Source: Streptomyces coelicoflavus
GTDB taxonomy: Bacteria > Actinomycetota > Actinomycetes > Streptomycetales > Streptomycetaceae
NCBI RefSeq assembly: GCF_003112555.1
Contig: NZ_BEWB01000004.1
Span: forward strand, 372,001-436,000
Reading direction: 5' to 3'
DNA length: 64,000 nt
Numbering within the stretch: position 1 is the first letter of the stretch; each line of letters begins with the position of its first letter. The position numbers and the translations under genes were made by a program. Shown piece by piece: positions 44,039 to 53,405 of this stretch. The notes beneath the pieces are model-generated. The model saw only the letters and a list, made by a program, of their open reading frames with translations. It did not search any database and was not told the origin of the DNA.

Positions 44039-45175
44039 TCAGGCCGAGTCGACGAGCCGCGCCGCGTCCCGGGCCAGCGCGGTGAGCCGGGAGATCGCCC
44101 GGAAGTACTTCTTGCGGTACCCGCCCTTCAGCATCTCCTCGCTGAAGAGCCGGTCGAAGGGCAGCCCGGAGGCCAGGACGGGCACCTCACGGTCGTAGAG
44201 CCGGTCCGCGAGCACCACCAGCCGCAGCGCCGTCGACTGGTCCGGCACCGGGCGCACCCCGGTGAGGCACACGGCCGTGAGACCGTCGGTCAGGGCGCCG
44301 TAGCGGCTGGGGTGGACGCGGGCGAGGTGGTCGAGGAGGGCGGGGAAGTCGTCCAAGGAGGCGCCTTCCGTGGCTTGTGCCGCGCGGGTCACCTGGTCGT
44401 CGGAGTACGGCGCCGGAGCCTCGGGCAGACCGCGGTGGCGGTAGTCCTCGCCGTCGATGCGCAGGGCGCGGAAGTGGGCGGACAGGCCCTGGATCTCGCG
44501 CAGGAAGTCGGCCGCCGCGAAGCGGCCCTCGCCGAGCTTGCCGGGCAGCGTGTTGGAGGTGGCGGCGAGCGCCACACCCGCCTCCACGAGCCGGGCGAGC
44601 AGGCTGGAGACGAGGACGGTGTCGCCGGGGTCGTCCAGTTCGAACTCGTCGATGCACAGGAGACGGTGCCCGGACAGGGTCCGCACGGTCTGCTGGAAGC
44701 CGAGGGCGCCGACGAGGTTGGTCAGCTCCACGAAGGTGCCGAAGGCCTTGCGGGAGGGCTCGGCGGGGGTGGCGTGCCACAGGGAGGCCAGCAGGTGCGT
44801 CTTGCCGACGCCGTAGCCGCCGTCGAGATACACACCGCGGGGGCCGGCCGGGGCCTTCGGCGTCTTGCCGCGGCCGAACCCGAAGAACCCGCGCCTGCCG
44901 CCGGACGCCGCGCCGGGGGCCTCGCCGAGTCCGCCCGCGAAGCCCTCCAGGACCCGCACGGCCTCGGTCTGGCTGGGCTGGTTCGGGTCCGGGATGTACG
45001 TGCCGAAGCGGACCGAGTCGAAGCGGGGCGGGGGCACCATCTCGGCGACCAGGCGGTCCGCGGGGACGTGGGGCTCGCGGGCGCACAGGGACAGCGGGGC
45101 GGACTCGGACGCCGCCCCGGCTATGAGGGGGCGGCCGGAGGGGGTGGAACCGGGGGCGGGGGAGGAGGAGGACAC
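44039..45175 (-). CDS. zapE: AFG1/ZapE family P-loop ATPase
   Basis: 378 residues from a GTG at 45175, though no clear ribosome-binding site confirms it. Walker A GGYGVGKTHLL and Walker B LLCIDEFEL, with HATPAEPSRKAFGTFVEL and sensor region AATSNTLPGKLGEGRF, match the ZapE/AFG1 family. Members associate with the division ring in Proteobacteria or act in mitochondrial protein quality control; the role in Streptomyces is unknown. The upstream DNA is an unusual repeat-rich spacer. Confidence 0.85.
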   Translation of the reverse strand: MSSSSPAPGSTPSGRPLIAGAASESAPLSLCAREPHVPADRLVAEMVPPPRFDSVRFGTYIPDPNQPSQTEAVRVLEGFAGGLGEAPGAASGGRRGFFGFGRGKTPKAPAGPRGVYLDGGYGVGKTHLLASLWHATPAEPSRKAFGTFVELTNLVGALGFQQTVRTLSGHRLLCIDEFELDDPGDTVLVSSLLARLVEAGVALAATSNTLPGKLGEGRFAAADFLREIQGLSAHFRALRIDGEDYRHRGLPEAPAPYSDDQVTRAAQATEGASLDDFPALLDHLARVHPSRYGALTDGLTAVCLTGVRPVPDQSTALRLVVLADRLYDREVPVLASGLPFDRLFSEEMLKGGYRKKYFRAISRLTALARDAARLVDSA

Positions 45176-45718
45176 GGGGGTCCATGGTAGGCCCTGCTCG
45201 GGGGCGGGTGTCGCTGTGACGGGGCGCTGCGCGGAGGTGTGGGGGTGGGGGTGCGGTGGCCGGGGGTGGTGTGTGGGCGTCCGGCGTCGCTGCGGAGCGG
45301 GGGTGGGGCGCGTGACCCGGCGTTGCGGGGTGCCGCCGCGCCCACCCGTGCCGCCCCTGGCGGCACGATTGCCCGCGGCTGGGCGGCTGGGCGGCTGCGG
45401 GCAGCTCCGCGGTTGCGCGGCTGGGCGGCTGCGCAGCGGTGCAGCTAGGACGGCGGTGCAGCTAGGACGGCTGCACGGCTGGGGAGGCTGGGCGGCGGCG
45501 GGACGGCGGGACGGCGGGGTGGTGGGACGGCGGGGTGGTGGGACGGCGCGCAGCTGGGGCGGCTCGGTTGGCTGGGCGGCGGGGCGGCGGGGCGGCGCGG
45601 CTGGGGCGGCTCGGTCGGCTGGGCGGCTGCGCGGCGGTGCAGCTAGGACGGCTGCGCAGCTAGGACGGCTGCGCGGCTGGGGCGGCTGTGCGGCCGGGTG
45701 CGTGGAACACTGCACGGC
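45176..45718. repeat. G-rich degenerate repeat spacer
   Basis: This 543-bp gap has no credible gene. It is dominated by GGCGGCTGGG-type short repeats with strong G over C bias on the plus strand. The 14-mer GCAGCTAGGACGGC occurs four times (45441, 45458, 45639, 45656), as two pairs spaced 17 bp. The pairs and their flanks form an imperfect ~75-bp duplication 198 bp apart. Confidence 0.85.
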
Positions 45719-46522
45719 ATGCGACGCCTGTTCCCTGCGCCCCCCGTGCCCCCTGTGACCGACCGGACAGCCGGCCCGGGCCTCGACGGTACCGACCGGG
45801 AGTGGAGCCTCGCCGAGCTGGCCGCGGCCTACGCCTACCCCGAGCCGGACGGGCGGCGGGGGGCGTGGCTGCGGGCCAACATGGTCTCCACCCTCGACGG
45901 CGCCGCCCAGCACGACGGCCGCTCCCAGCCCATCTCCAGCGCGGCCGACATGCGGATCTTCGGCACCCTGCGCGCGCTGGCGGACGTGGTGGTCGCCGGC
46001 GCCGAGACCGTACGCCAGGAGGGGTACCGTCCGGCACGCGCTCGGGCGGACTTCGCCGAGGCGCGGCGCGCGGCCGGCCAGGCACCCGTGCCGGCGATCG
46101 CGGTGGTCAGCGCGAGCCTGGAGCTGGACTTCTCCCTGCCGCTGTTCACCTCCCCCCTCGTACCCACCCTGATCCTGACCGGCGCCGCCGCGGCCCCCGA
46201 CCGGATCGCGGCCGCCGAGAAGGCCGGGGCCCGGGTGGTGATCGCCGGGGACGGCGTCGGCGTCGACCCGGCCCGTGCCGTCACGGCGCTCGCCGGGCTG
46301 GGGCACACCCGGCTGCTGACCGAGGGCGGACCGCGGCTGCTGGGGCAGTTCGTCACGGCCGGTGTGCTCGACGAGCTGTGCCTGACCGTCTCCCCGATGA
46401 TGACGGCGGGGGACGCGCAGCGGATCGCGGGCGGACCGGCGGTCGAGGTCCCGCGGCGGTTCGCACTGGCGTCCCTGCTGGAGGAGGAAGGTTTCCTCTT
46501 CAGCCGGTACCGGCGTGACTAG
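45719..46522 (+). CDS. RibD C-terminal-type pyrimidine reductase family protein
   Basis: 267 residues. The RibD_C/DHFR-like fold is recognisable: RANMVSTLDGAAQHDGRSQPIS, ADVVVAGAETVRQEGY and LLTEGGPRLLGQFVTAGVLDELCLTVSP, which bind NADPH and a ribityl-pyrimidine type substrate. The deaminase domain of full RibD is absent. It could be the riboflavin-pathway reductase or a relative reducing another pyrimidine. It is not linked to other riboflavin genes here. Confidence 0.85.
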   Translation: MRRLFPAPPVPPVTDRTAGPGLDGTDREWSLAELAAAYAYPEPDGRRGAWLRANMVSTLDGAAQHDGRSQPISSAADMRIFGTLRALADVVVAGAETVRQEGYRPARARADFAEARRAAGQAPVPAIAVVSASLELDFSLPLFTSPLVPTLILTGAAAAPDRIAAAEKAGARVVIAGDGVGVDPARAVTALAGLGHTRLLTEGGPRLLGQFVTAGVLDELCLTVSPMMTAGDAQRIAGGPAVEVPRRFALASLLEEEGFLFSRYRRD

Positions 46523-46739
46523 GACGATCCCGGGCATGCGTGGGCGGCGACGACCGGACAGCCGTTCGGTCGTTACCGCACATCCGGGAATCGGCGGAAT
46601 CTTCCGTTCCGTTTAGTCCGCGCCGGGCACACTGAATCCGGCAGTACCCGTGCGATGGCGGGGCAGGATGGTTTCCGCAGGGTCCGGTACGGCCTACGGA
46701 GGGTGGGCCCACGGGCCCTCGAAGGAGAAGGGGCGCCTG

Positions 46740-47213
46740 GTGTTCACAAGCGTTTTGATGATCGAGAAGGCCCTGACGTCCGCCGACGTGGAGTTCGTCA
46801 CGACCTTGCACGGGGACGAGCAGGTCGCCTTCCACGTGCTGCTCCAGCCGCGCGGCGATCAGGCCGACCGGCTGCTGCGGGCCATCGACGACGTCGCGCT
46901 CGGCGAGCTCGACGACGCCGTACGGGAGGGGGAGACCCCGGAGGGGCGCGAGGCGCAGAGTGTGGGGGAGCGTGCCCTGGAGGTGTCCCTCGCCGCCCTG
47001 CGCGCGTCCGGCGCCCGGGCCGAGGGCCGGCTGATCGAGAACCACCCGCTGGAGGAGCTCAAGGCCCTGGTCATGGAGATCGCGGCGGACGAAGTGATCG
47101 TCCTGACCGATCCCCACTACGTGGAGGAGTTCTTCCATCGGGACTGGGCCTCCCGGGCCCGGCACAAGGTCGGCGTACCGGTCCTGAAACTCTTCTCCCA
47201 CAGCAAGGCATAG
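46740..47213 (+). CDS. Conserved actinobacterial protein with UspA-like C-terminus
   Basis: 157 residues from a GTG at 46740 (AGGAGAAG upstream); the ATG at 46758 is an alternative. The pattern NHPLEELKALVMEIAADEVIVLTDPHYVEEFFHRDWASRARHKVGVPVLKLF resembles the nucleotide-binding end of universal-stress proteins but lacks a clear GxxGS loop. Databases sometimes carry odd names for this family; no enzymatic motif is seen. It precedes murC by 74 bp. Confidence 0.65.
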   Translation: MFTSVLMIEKALTSADVEFVTTLHGDEQVAFHVLLQPRGDQADRLLRAIDDVALGELDDAVREGETPEGREAQSVGERALEVSLAALRASGARAEGRLIENHPLEELKALVMEIAADEVIVLTDPHYVEEFFHRDWASRARHKVGVPVLKLFSHSKA

Positions 47214-47287
47214 GCTGGTGCCGCGCCCCCGCCGAGGGGGCGCGCCCGTCAACGGATCACGCACGGATCACCCTGGGAGAACAGCGC

Positions 47288-48700
47288 ATGGCACCCGGCC
47301 TTCCTACCGCCATGGACCGACCGCACTTCATCGGCATCGGCGGCGCCGGAATGTCGGGCATCGCCAAGATCCTCGCCCAGCGCGGCGCCGCCGTGGCGGG
47401 CAGCGACGCCAAGGAGTCCGCGACCGCCGAGGCGCTGCGCGCGCTGGGCGCCACCGTGCACATCGGGCACGCGGCGGACCACCTCGCCGACGACGCGAGC
47501 TGCGTGGTCGTGTCCTCGGCCATCCGCGAGGACAATCCGGAGCTGGCCCGCGCCGCCGAGCTGGGCATCCCGGTCGTGCACCGCTCCGACGCCCTGGCCG
47601 CCCTGATGAACGGCCTGCGCCCGATCGCCGTGGCCGGCACCCACGGCAAGACCACCACCACCTCGATGCTGGCGGTCTCCCTGTCCGCGCTGGGCCTGGA
47701 GCCCTCGTACGCGATCGGCGGCGACCTGGACGCCCCCGGCTCCAACGCCCTGCACGGCGACGGCGAGATCTTCGTCGCCGAGGCGGACGAAAGCGACCGG
47801 AGCTTCCACAAGTACGCGCCCCAGGTCGCCATCGTCCTCAACGTCGAGCTGGACCACCACGCCAACTACGCCTCGATGGACGAGATCTACGAGTCCTTCG
47901 AGACCTTCGCCGACCGGATCGTCCCCGGCGGCACCCTGGTGATCGCCGCCGACCACGACGGCGCCCGGGAGCTGACCCGGCGGCTGGCCGGCCGGGTACG
48001 GACGGTGACGTACGGGGAGTCGGAGGACGCCGACGTGCGCATCCTGTCCGTCGTCCCGCAGGGCCTGAAGAGCGAGGTCACCGTCGTCATCGACGGGGCC
48101 GAGCTGACCTTCGCCGTCTCCGTCCCCGGCCGCCACTACGCCCACAACGCGGTCGCCGCCCTCGCCGCGGGCGCGGCCCTCGGCGTCCCCGCCGCCGAGC
48201 TGGCCCCCGCGCTGGCCGCCTACACCGGCGTCAAGCGGCGCCTCCAGCTCAAGGGCGAGGCGGCCGGCGTCCAGGTCGTCGACTCCTACGCCCACCACCC
48301 CACCGAGATGACCGCCGACCTGGAGGCCATGCGCGCCGCGGTCGGCGACGCCCGCATCCTGGTCCTCTTCCAGCCGCACCTCTTCTCCCGCACCCAGGAG
48401 CTGGGCAAGGAGATGGGCCAGGCGCTGAACCTCGCCGACGCCTCGGTCGTCCTCGACATCTACCCGGCCCGCGAGGACCCGATCCCGGGCATCACCAGCG
48501 AGCTGATCATCGAGGCGGCCCGCGCCGCGGGCGCGGACGTCACGCCGGTCCACGACAAGGACGCGGCGCCCGCCCTGGTCGCGGGAATGGCGAAGGCCGG
48601 TGATCTCGTTCTCACCATGGGCGCGGGCGACGTCACCGACCTCGGACCGCGCATCCTCGACGAGCTGTCGAGCAAGCCGAAGCAAGAAGTAAGGGGCTGA
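47288..48700 (+). CDS. murC: UDP-N-acetylmuramate--L-alanine ligase
   Basis: 470 residues from the ATG at 47288 (GGGAG upstream). It adds L-alanine to UDP-MurNAc, the first amino-acid step of peptidoglycan precursor synthesis. The Mur ligase motifs are clear: GIGGAGMSGIAKIL (UDP-MurNAc domain), AGTHGKTTTTSM (P-loop), ADESDRSF, HHANY, and YAHHPTEM. It lies outside the dcw cluster, as in other streptomycetes. msrB follows after 6 bp and is probably co-transcribed. Confidence 0.95.
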   Translation: MAPGLPTAMDRPHFIGIGGAGMSGIAKILAQRGAAVAGSDAKESATAEALRALGATVHIGHAADHLADDASCVVVSSAIREDNPELARAAELGIPVVHRSDALAALMNGLRPIAVAGTHGKTTTTSMLAVSLSALGLEPSYAIGGDLDAPGSNALHGDGEIFVAEADESDRSFHKYAPQVAIVLNVELDHHANYASMDEIYESFETFADRIVPGGTLVIAADHDGARELTRRLAGRVRTVTYGESEDADVRILSVVPQGLKSEVTVVIDGAELTFAVSVPGRHYAHNAVAALAAGAALGVPAAELAPALAAYTGVKRRLQLKGEAAGVQVVDSYAHHPTEMTADLEAMRAAVGDARILVLFQPHLFSRTQELGKEMGQALNLADASVVLDIYPAREDPIPGITSELIIEAARAAGADVTPVHDKDAAPALVAGMAKAGDLVLTMGAGDVTDLGPRILDELSSKPKQEVRG

Positions 48701-48706
48701 GGACTC

Positions 48707-49114
48707 ATGTCGTACGACGTCGAGAAGCCGGACGAGCAGTGGCGGGCGGAGCTGGCCCCGGCCGAGTACGCCGTGCTGCGCCAGGCCGGCACGGAGCCGG
48801 CCTTCACCGGTGAGTACACCGACACCAAGACCGAGGGCGTCTACTCCTGCCGCGCCTGCGGTGCGGAGCTGTTCACCTCCACGACCAAGTTCGAGTCGCA
48901 CTGCGGCTGGCCGTCCTTCTACGACCCGAGCGACACCGACGCGGTCGAGCTGATCGAGGACCGCTCCCACGGCATGGTCCGCACCGAGGTGCGCTGCGCC
49001 AGGTGCGGTTCGCACCTCGGGCACGTCTTCAAGGGCGAGGGCTACCCGACCCCGACCGACCAGCGGTACTGCATCAACAGCATCTCGCTGCGGCTCGCGC
49101 CCACGGAGGGCTAG
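48707..49114 (+). CDS. msrB: Peptide-methionine (R)-S-oxide reductase
   Basis: 135 residues. It repairs methionine-R-sulfoxide in proteins. Two CxxC pairs (Cys48/51 and Cys97/100) bind structural zinc, Cys122 in RYCINSISL is the catalytic thiol, and Cys66 in HCGWPSF may act as resolving cysteine. Length is typical. Convergent with the sensor kinase gene (15 bp gap). Confidence 0.95.
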   Translation: MSYDVEKPDEQWRAELAPAEYAVLRQAGTEPAFTGEYTDTKTEGVYSCRACGAELFTSTTKFESHCGWPSFYDPSDTDAVELIEDRSHGMVRTEVRCARCGSHLGHVFKGEGYPTPTDQRYCINSISLRLAPTEG

Positions 49115-49129
49115 GGCCTGTCGTCCGGG

Positions 49130-50569
49130 TCACCGCCGGCCGGCCGGGAGCGTCACCGTGAACACCGTCGCTCCCGGCCCGTCGGCCAGCTCGATCGTGC
49201 CGCCGTGCGCCCGCACCAGTGAGGCGGCGACGGACAGGCCCAGGCCGCTGCCGCCCCGGTCGCGGCTGCGGGCCTTGTCCACGCGGTAGAAGCGGTCGAA
49301 GATCCGGTCGCGGTCGGCCGCCGGGACACCGGGGCCCGTGTCGGCGACCGACACCCGGGCCGTCCCCGGCGCGCCGGAGACCGTGACCGAGACCTTGGTG
49401 CCGGGCGGGGTGTGCACGGCCGCGTTGGTGAGCAGGTTGTCCAGCACCTGCCGGATCCGCTGCGGGTCCAGGCGCAGCAGCGGCGCCTGCGGCCCGGACG
49501 CCACCGTCACCGTGAGCGGACGGTCGGGCCGGGCGGCGCGGAAGGCCTCGGCCGCCTGCCGCACCAGCTCCGCCAGGTCCGCCTCCTCCCACCGCAGCGG
49601 CGCCTCCACCTCGTCCGCGTCCAGCCGGGCGAGCAGCAGCAGGTCGTCCAGGAGCGTCCCCATCCGGGCCGCCTCGGCGCGCAGCCGGGCCAGGTGCCGC
49701 TCCCGCTCCCCGGGGGCGTTGGCCGGCGCGTACTGGAAGAGGTCGGCGTAACCCCGTACGGACATCAGCGGGGTGCGCAGCTCGTGGGAGGCGTCCGCGA
49801 CGAACCGGCGCAGCCGCTGCTCGGCCCGCGCACGCACCGCCAGTGACGCGTCGATGTGCTCCAGCATCGTGTTGAACGCGGTCCGCAGCTCCGCCACCTC
49901 CTGGCCGCCGTCCCGCCCGTCGGCCCGCAGCGAGAGCCGGGCGGCCGACTCGGTCAGGTCGTGCGAGGCGATGCCGTGGGCGGTGCTCGCCATGTCGCTC
50001 AGCGGCTTCAGACCGCGCCGCAGCATCCGCCGGCCGAACACCACCAGGGCCGCCAGCGCCAGCCCGAAGACGACTACCTGCACCGTGATCAGCTGCTCCA
50101 CGGTGTCCTCGACGTCGCCCAGGGGCGCCGCGCTCACCAGCACCACCCCCGGTTCGACCTCGCAGGCCCGCAGCAGATAGGGGCCGTGCCCGCCGATGCG
50201 CACGGTACGGGTGAGGTCCTCGTCCGAGCGGGCCATGGTCCGCGCCAGGGCGGCCAGCGCCCCGCTGTCGGCCGGCACCTCGGCGGGCGTGCGCAGGTCC
50301 GCCGAGCCGCCGGACACGTCGTACACGGCCGTGTACCAGCCGTAGTACGGCTTGCGCTCGACCGTGCCGTGCGCCGCCGCGTCCTTGGACTGCACCACCT
50401 GCACCAGCTTCATCTGGTCGGCGAGCTGGCGTTCCAGGTACTCCCGCATGTAGGTCGTCAGCACCGTGCCGACCACGGCGAACACCACCAGCGACAGCAC
50501 CCCGAGCCCCAGCGCCAGCCGGGTGCCGAGCCGCGAGCCGCGGTAGGCGCGCCACCACCGGCGTATCAC
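49130..50569 (-). CDS. Two-component sensor histidine kinase
   Basis: 479 residues. An N-terminal membrane segment (~15-38), an extracytoplasmic domain (~40-155), a second membrane segment (~165-185) and HAMP region precede HisKA with the phosphoacceptor His262 in ASHELRTPLMS. The ATPase domain has DNLLTNAAVHTPPG, DTGPGVP and GGSGLGLSV. Start codon overlaps the regulator stop by 4 nt. Signal unknown. Confidence 0.92.
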   Translation of the reverse strand: MIRRWWRAYRGSRLGTRLALGLGVLSLVVFAVVGTVLTTYMREYLERQLADQMKLVQVVQSKDAAAHGTVERKPYYGWYTAVYDVSGGSADLRTPAEVPADSGALAALARTMARSDEDLTRTVRIGGHGPYLLRACEVEPGVVLVSAAPLGDVEDTVEQLITVQVVVFGLALAALVVFGRRMLRRGLKPLSDMASTAHGIASHDLTESAARLSLRADGRDGGQEVAELRTAFNTMLEHIDASLAVRARAEQRLRRFVADASHELRTPLMSVRGYADLFQYAPANAPGERERHLARLRAEAARMGTLLDDLLLLARLDADEVEAPLRWEEADLAELVRQAAEAFRAARPDRPLTVTVASGPQAPLLRLDPQRIRQVLDNLLTNAAVHTPPGTKVSVTVSGAPGTARVSVADTGPGVPAADRDRIFDRFYRVDKARSRDRGGSGLGLSVAASLVRAHGGTIELADGPGATVFTVTLPAGRR

Positions 50570-51273
50570 CCGGCCGCCTGCCGGATCACATAGCCGAAGC
50601 CCCGCACCGTCTGGATCAGCGGCTCACCCGAGCCGGCGGTGCCGTGGGCACCGTCCAGCTTGCGGCGCAGCCGGCTGACGACCAGCTCCACGACGTTGGA
50701 CCGGCCGCCGAAGCCGTACTCCCACACGTGGTCGAGGATCTGTGCCTTGGTCAGCACCGCCGGCGACTTGCGCATCAGGTAGCGCAGCACCTCGTACTCG
50801 GTCGGCGTCAGCGCCAGCCGCCGTTCGCCGCGGCGCACCTCACGGGAGTCCTCGTCCATCACCAGGTCCGCCACCTTCAGCACCGAGCGCCGGAAACCCG
50901 GCCCGGTGCTGCGCCGCAGCACGGTGCGCAGCCGGGCCATCAACTCCTCCACCGCGAACGGCTTGACCAGGTAGTCGTCGCCGCCGCGGGTCAGCCCCGC
51001 CACCCGGTCGGCCACCCCGTCGCGTGCGGTGAGGAAGACCACCGGCACCATCGTCCCGGCGCCGCGCAGCCGGTCCAGGACCCCGAAGCCGTCGACGTCG
51101 GGCAGCATCAGGTCGAGCACCACGATGTCCGGCCGGAACCCGGCGGCCAGGCGCAGCGCCTGTTCGCCCGAGTTGGCCGTGACCGCCTCCCAGCCCTCGT
51201 AGCGGGCGACGGTGGCCACGAGGTCGGCGATGGGCGGGTCGTCGTCCACCACGAGCAGGCGTACTTTCTCCAC
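50566..51273 (-). CDS. OmpR/PhoB family response regulator
   Basis: 235 residues from a GTG at 51273. Receiver domain with VVDDD, phosphoacceptor Asp54 in VVLDLMLPDVDG, Thr in FLTARD and Lys in YLVKPF; winged-helix DNA-binding domain at the C-terminus (LALTPTEYEVLRYLM..., RSNVVELVVSRLRRKLD, VRGFGYVI). It is first in the pair with the kinase. Four tandem 11-bp repeats 59-102 bp upstream suggest it binds its own promoter. Confidence 0.93.
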   Translation of the reverse strand: MEKVRLLVVDDDPPIADLVATVARYEGWEAVTANSGEQALRLAAGFRPDIVVLDLMLPDVDGFGVLDRLRGAGTMVPVVFLTARDGVADRVAGLTRGGDDYLVKPFAVEELMARLRTVLRRSTGPGFRRSVLKVADLVMDEDSREVRRGERRLALTPTEYEVLRYLMRKSPAVLTKAQILDHVWEYGFGGRSNVVELVVSRLRRKLDGAHGTAGSGEPLIQTVRGFGYVIRQAAG

Positions 51274-51331
51274 CCGCTCATACTGCGCCACCGGCCGCCC
51301 GCGTCCCAGGGCGTGGGGACCGTCCTCGCCC

Positions 51332-51375
51332 GATCGACAGCAGACCGACAGGTGACCGACAGCTGACCGGAAGGC
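51332..51375. promoter_or_regulatory. Four tandem 11-bp direct repeats upstream of the response regulator
   Basis: GATCGACAGCA, GACCGACAGGT, GACCGACAGCT and GACCGGAAGGC run without gaps. OmpR/PhoB-type regulators bind 10-11-bp direct repeats head to tail, so this is the likely autoregulatory operator. It lies in the 279-bp divergent gap shared with the osmoprotectant operon. Confidence 0.65.
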
Positions 51376-51552
51376 GGCCGCCGGGCCGGGAAGCGCCCGC
51401 GGATTCCGGTGTGAACCCCCGGGCAGCGGGAAGGAGTCGCCCCGGAGCAACGGGGGCCCCGCGGATCAGCCGTCTACACTCGACCGGCGACGGCCCCGCA
51501 GACCGCGGCCGGAGCGGGCAGCTTCTGCCAGTCCCGAAGGGTTTTCGGCGTT

Positions 51553-52707
51553 TTGATACGGATGGACTCAGTCACCAAGCGGTACCCGGACGGCACCGTG
51601 GCGGTCGACCGGCTGACGCTGGAGATACCCGACCGCTCGATCACGGTCCTCGTCGGACCCTCGGGCTGCGGCAAGACCACCACCCTGCGGATGATCAACA
51701 GGATGGTCGAACCGAGCGAGGGAACGATCCTGCTCGACGGCGAGGACCTCCAGCGGCAACCGGTCACCACGCTGCGCCGGTCGATGGGGTACGTCATCCA
51801 GAACGCGGGGCTCTTCCAGCACCGCACGATCCTCGACAACATCGCCACCGTGCCCCGCATGCTCGGCCGGGGCAAGCAGAAGTCCCGCGAGCGGGCGGCT
51901 GAGCTGATGGAACGCGTGGGGCTCGACGCCTCCCTCGGCAAGCGCTACCCGTACCAGCTCTCCGGCGGCCAGCAGCAGCGGGTGGGCGTGGCCCGGGCGC
52001 TCGCCGCCGATCCGCCGGTGCTGCTCATGGACGAGCCGTTCTCCGCCGTCGACCCCGTGGTCCGCAAGGGACTCCAGGACGAACTCCTGCGCATCCAGGA
52101 CGAACTGGGCAAGACCATCGTCTTCGTCACCCACGACATCGACGAGGCCATCAAACTGGGCACCATGGTCGCGGTGATGCGCACCGGCGGCCGGCTCGCC
52201 CAGTTCGCACCGCCCGCCGAGCTGCTGTCCGACCCCGCGGACGACTTCGTCGAGGATTTCCTCGGCGCCGACCGCGGCATCCGGCGGCTCTCCTTCTTCC
52301 CCTCCGCCGCCCTGGAGCTGACCACGGGACCGGTCGTGCGCGCCGACGCCGGCGCCGAGCAGCTCGCCGCCGCCGACGGAGCCGCGCACCTGCTGGTGAC
52401 CGACGCGGACGACCGGCCGCTGGGCTGGGCCGCACCGGACGACCTGAGCGCCGGGGACCTCGCGGCCGGCCGGCTGCTGCCCTACGGGCGGCCGTTCGTG
52501 CCCGGCACCGACTCGCTGCGGGCCGCCCTGGACTGCGCGGTGCTCTCCCCGACCGGCTGGGCCGTCGCCGTGGACACCGACGGGCGGGTCACCGGCGTCG
52601 TCTCCCAGCAGGCCATCGGCGAGGCGATCCGCACCGCCCACGGAGCCGGGAACCCCGGCGACGCGCGGGCCGAGGAGCCCGCCGACATCACGAAGGTCGC
52701 CCCGTGA
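51553..52707 (+). CDS. Osmoprotectant ABC transporter ATP-binding protein (ProV/OpuCA type)
   Basis: 384 residues from a TTG at 51553, 12 nt after GAAGGG; an ATG at 51562 is the alternative. Walker A GPSGCGKTT, the Q-loop, C-loop LSGGQQQRVGVARAL, Walker B VLLMDEPF and the H-loop VTHD are present. A C-terminal region (~250-370) looks like paired CBS-type regulatory modules, as in ionic-strength-sensing OpuA. It powers import of betaine or choline-like solutes with the next three genes. Confidence 0.9.
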   Translation: MIRMDSVTKRYPDGTVAVDRLTLEIPDRSITVLVGPSGCGKTTTLRMINRMVEPSEGTILLDGEDLQRQPVTTLRRSMGYVIQNAGLFQHRTILDNIATVPRMLGRGKQKSRERAAELMERVGLDASLGKRYPYQLSGGQQQRVGVARALAADPPVLLMDEPFSAVDPVVRKGLQDELLRIQDELGKTIVFVTHDIDEAIKLGTMVAVMRTGGRLAQFAPPAELLSDPADDFVEDFLGADRGIRRLSFFPSAALELTTGPVVRADAGAEQLAAADGAAHLLVTDADDRPLGWAAPDDLSAGDLAAGRLLPYGRPFVPGTDSLRAALDCAVLSPTGWAVAVDTDGRVTGVVSQQAIGEAIRTAHGAGNPGDARAEEPADITKVAP

Positions 52708-53405
52708 ACGGCTTCTTCGACATCCCGAGCGACCTCGACAACACCTACTTCGGACTGATCGGCCTGCACCTGCGCGAGGCACTGCTGCCGGTCCTGGCCG
52801 GCCTGCTCGCCGCGCTGCCCCTCGCCCAGCTCTGTGTGCGCTTCCGCTGGCTGTACCCGCCCGTGCTCGGCGTGACGACCGTCTTCTACGCCATCCCGTC
52901 GCTGGCCGTCTTCGTCGTCCTCATCGACTACACCGGCCAGACCGAACTGACGGTGATGATCCCGCTGGCCGTGTACAGCCTGGTGGTGCTCGTCCCGGCG
53001 ATCGTCGACGGAGTGCGGTCGGTGCCCGAGGAGACCCTGGCCGCGTCCACGGCCATGGGCTTCGGGCCGCTGCGCCGGTACCTCCAGGTGCAGTTGCCGA
53101 TCGCGGTGCCCGCGATCCTGGCCGGACTGCGGGTCGCCGTCGCCTCCAGCATCTCGCTGGTCAGCGTCGGCGCCCTCATCGGCAACCAGGGCGCCCTCGG
53201 CAACCTGCTCGCGGACGCCCAGAAGTACGGCCGGCCGGAACTGGCGGTCAACTCCGTCCTCACCACCGCCGTACTGGCCATCCTGTGCGACGCGGTCCTC
53301 GTCCTGGTCCGCAACCTGCTGACCCCGTGGATGCCGCGGGGCAGGCGGCAACGCCCCAAGGAGGCCGCCGCGCGGCCCGAGCCCCGGGAGGCGGCCGCCA
53401 AGTGA
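52704..53405 (+). CDS. Osmoprotectant ABC transporter permease 1
   Basis: 233 residues, GTG start overlapping the ATPase stop by 4 nt. About five to six membrane segments with a binding-protein-dependent permease motif (VPEETLAASTAMGFGPLRRYLQVQLPIAVPAILAGLRVA). Its C-terminal tail is charged. Pairs with the following permease. Confidence 0.9.
   Translation: MNGFFDIPSDLDNTYFGLIGLHLREALLPVLAGLLAALPLAQLCVRFRWLYPPVLGVTTVFYAIPSLAVFVVLIDYTGQTELTVMIPLAVYSLVVLVPAIVDGVRSVPEETLAASTAMGFGPLRRYLQVQLPIAVPAILAGLRVAVASSISLVSVGALIGNQGALGNLLADAQKYGRPELAVNSVLTTAVLAILCDAVLVLVRNLLTPWMPRGRRQRPKEAAARPEPREAAAK

Noticed and set aside
45185..45720. Possible gene in the repeat-rich spacer
   Set aside because: Open frames there are compositionally biased repeats (Gly/Ala/Arg/Trp) without a ribosome-binding site or recognisable fold.
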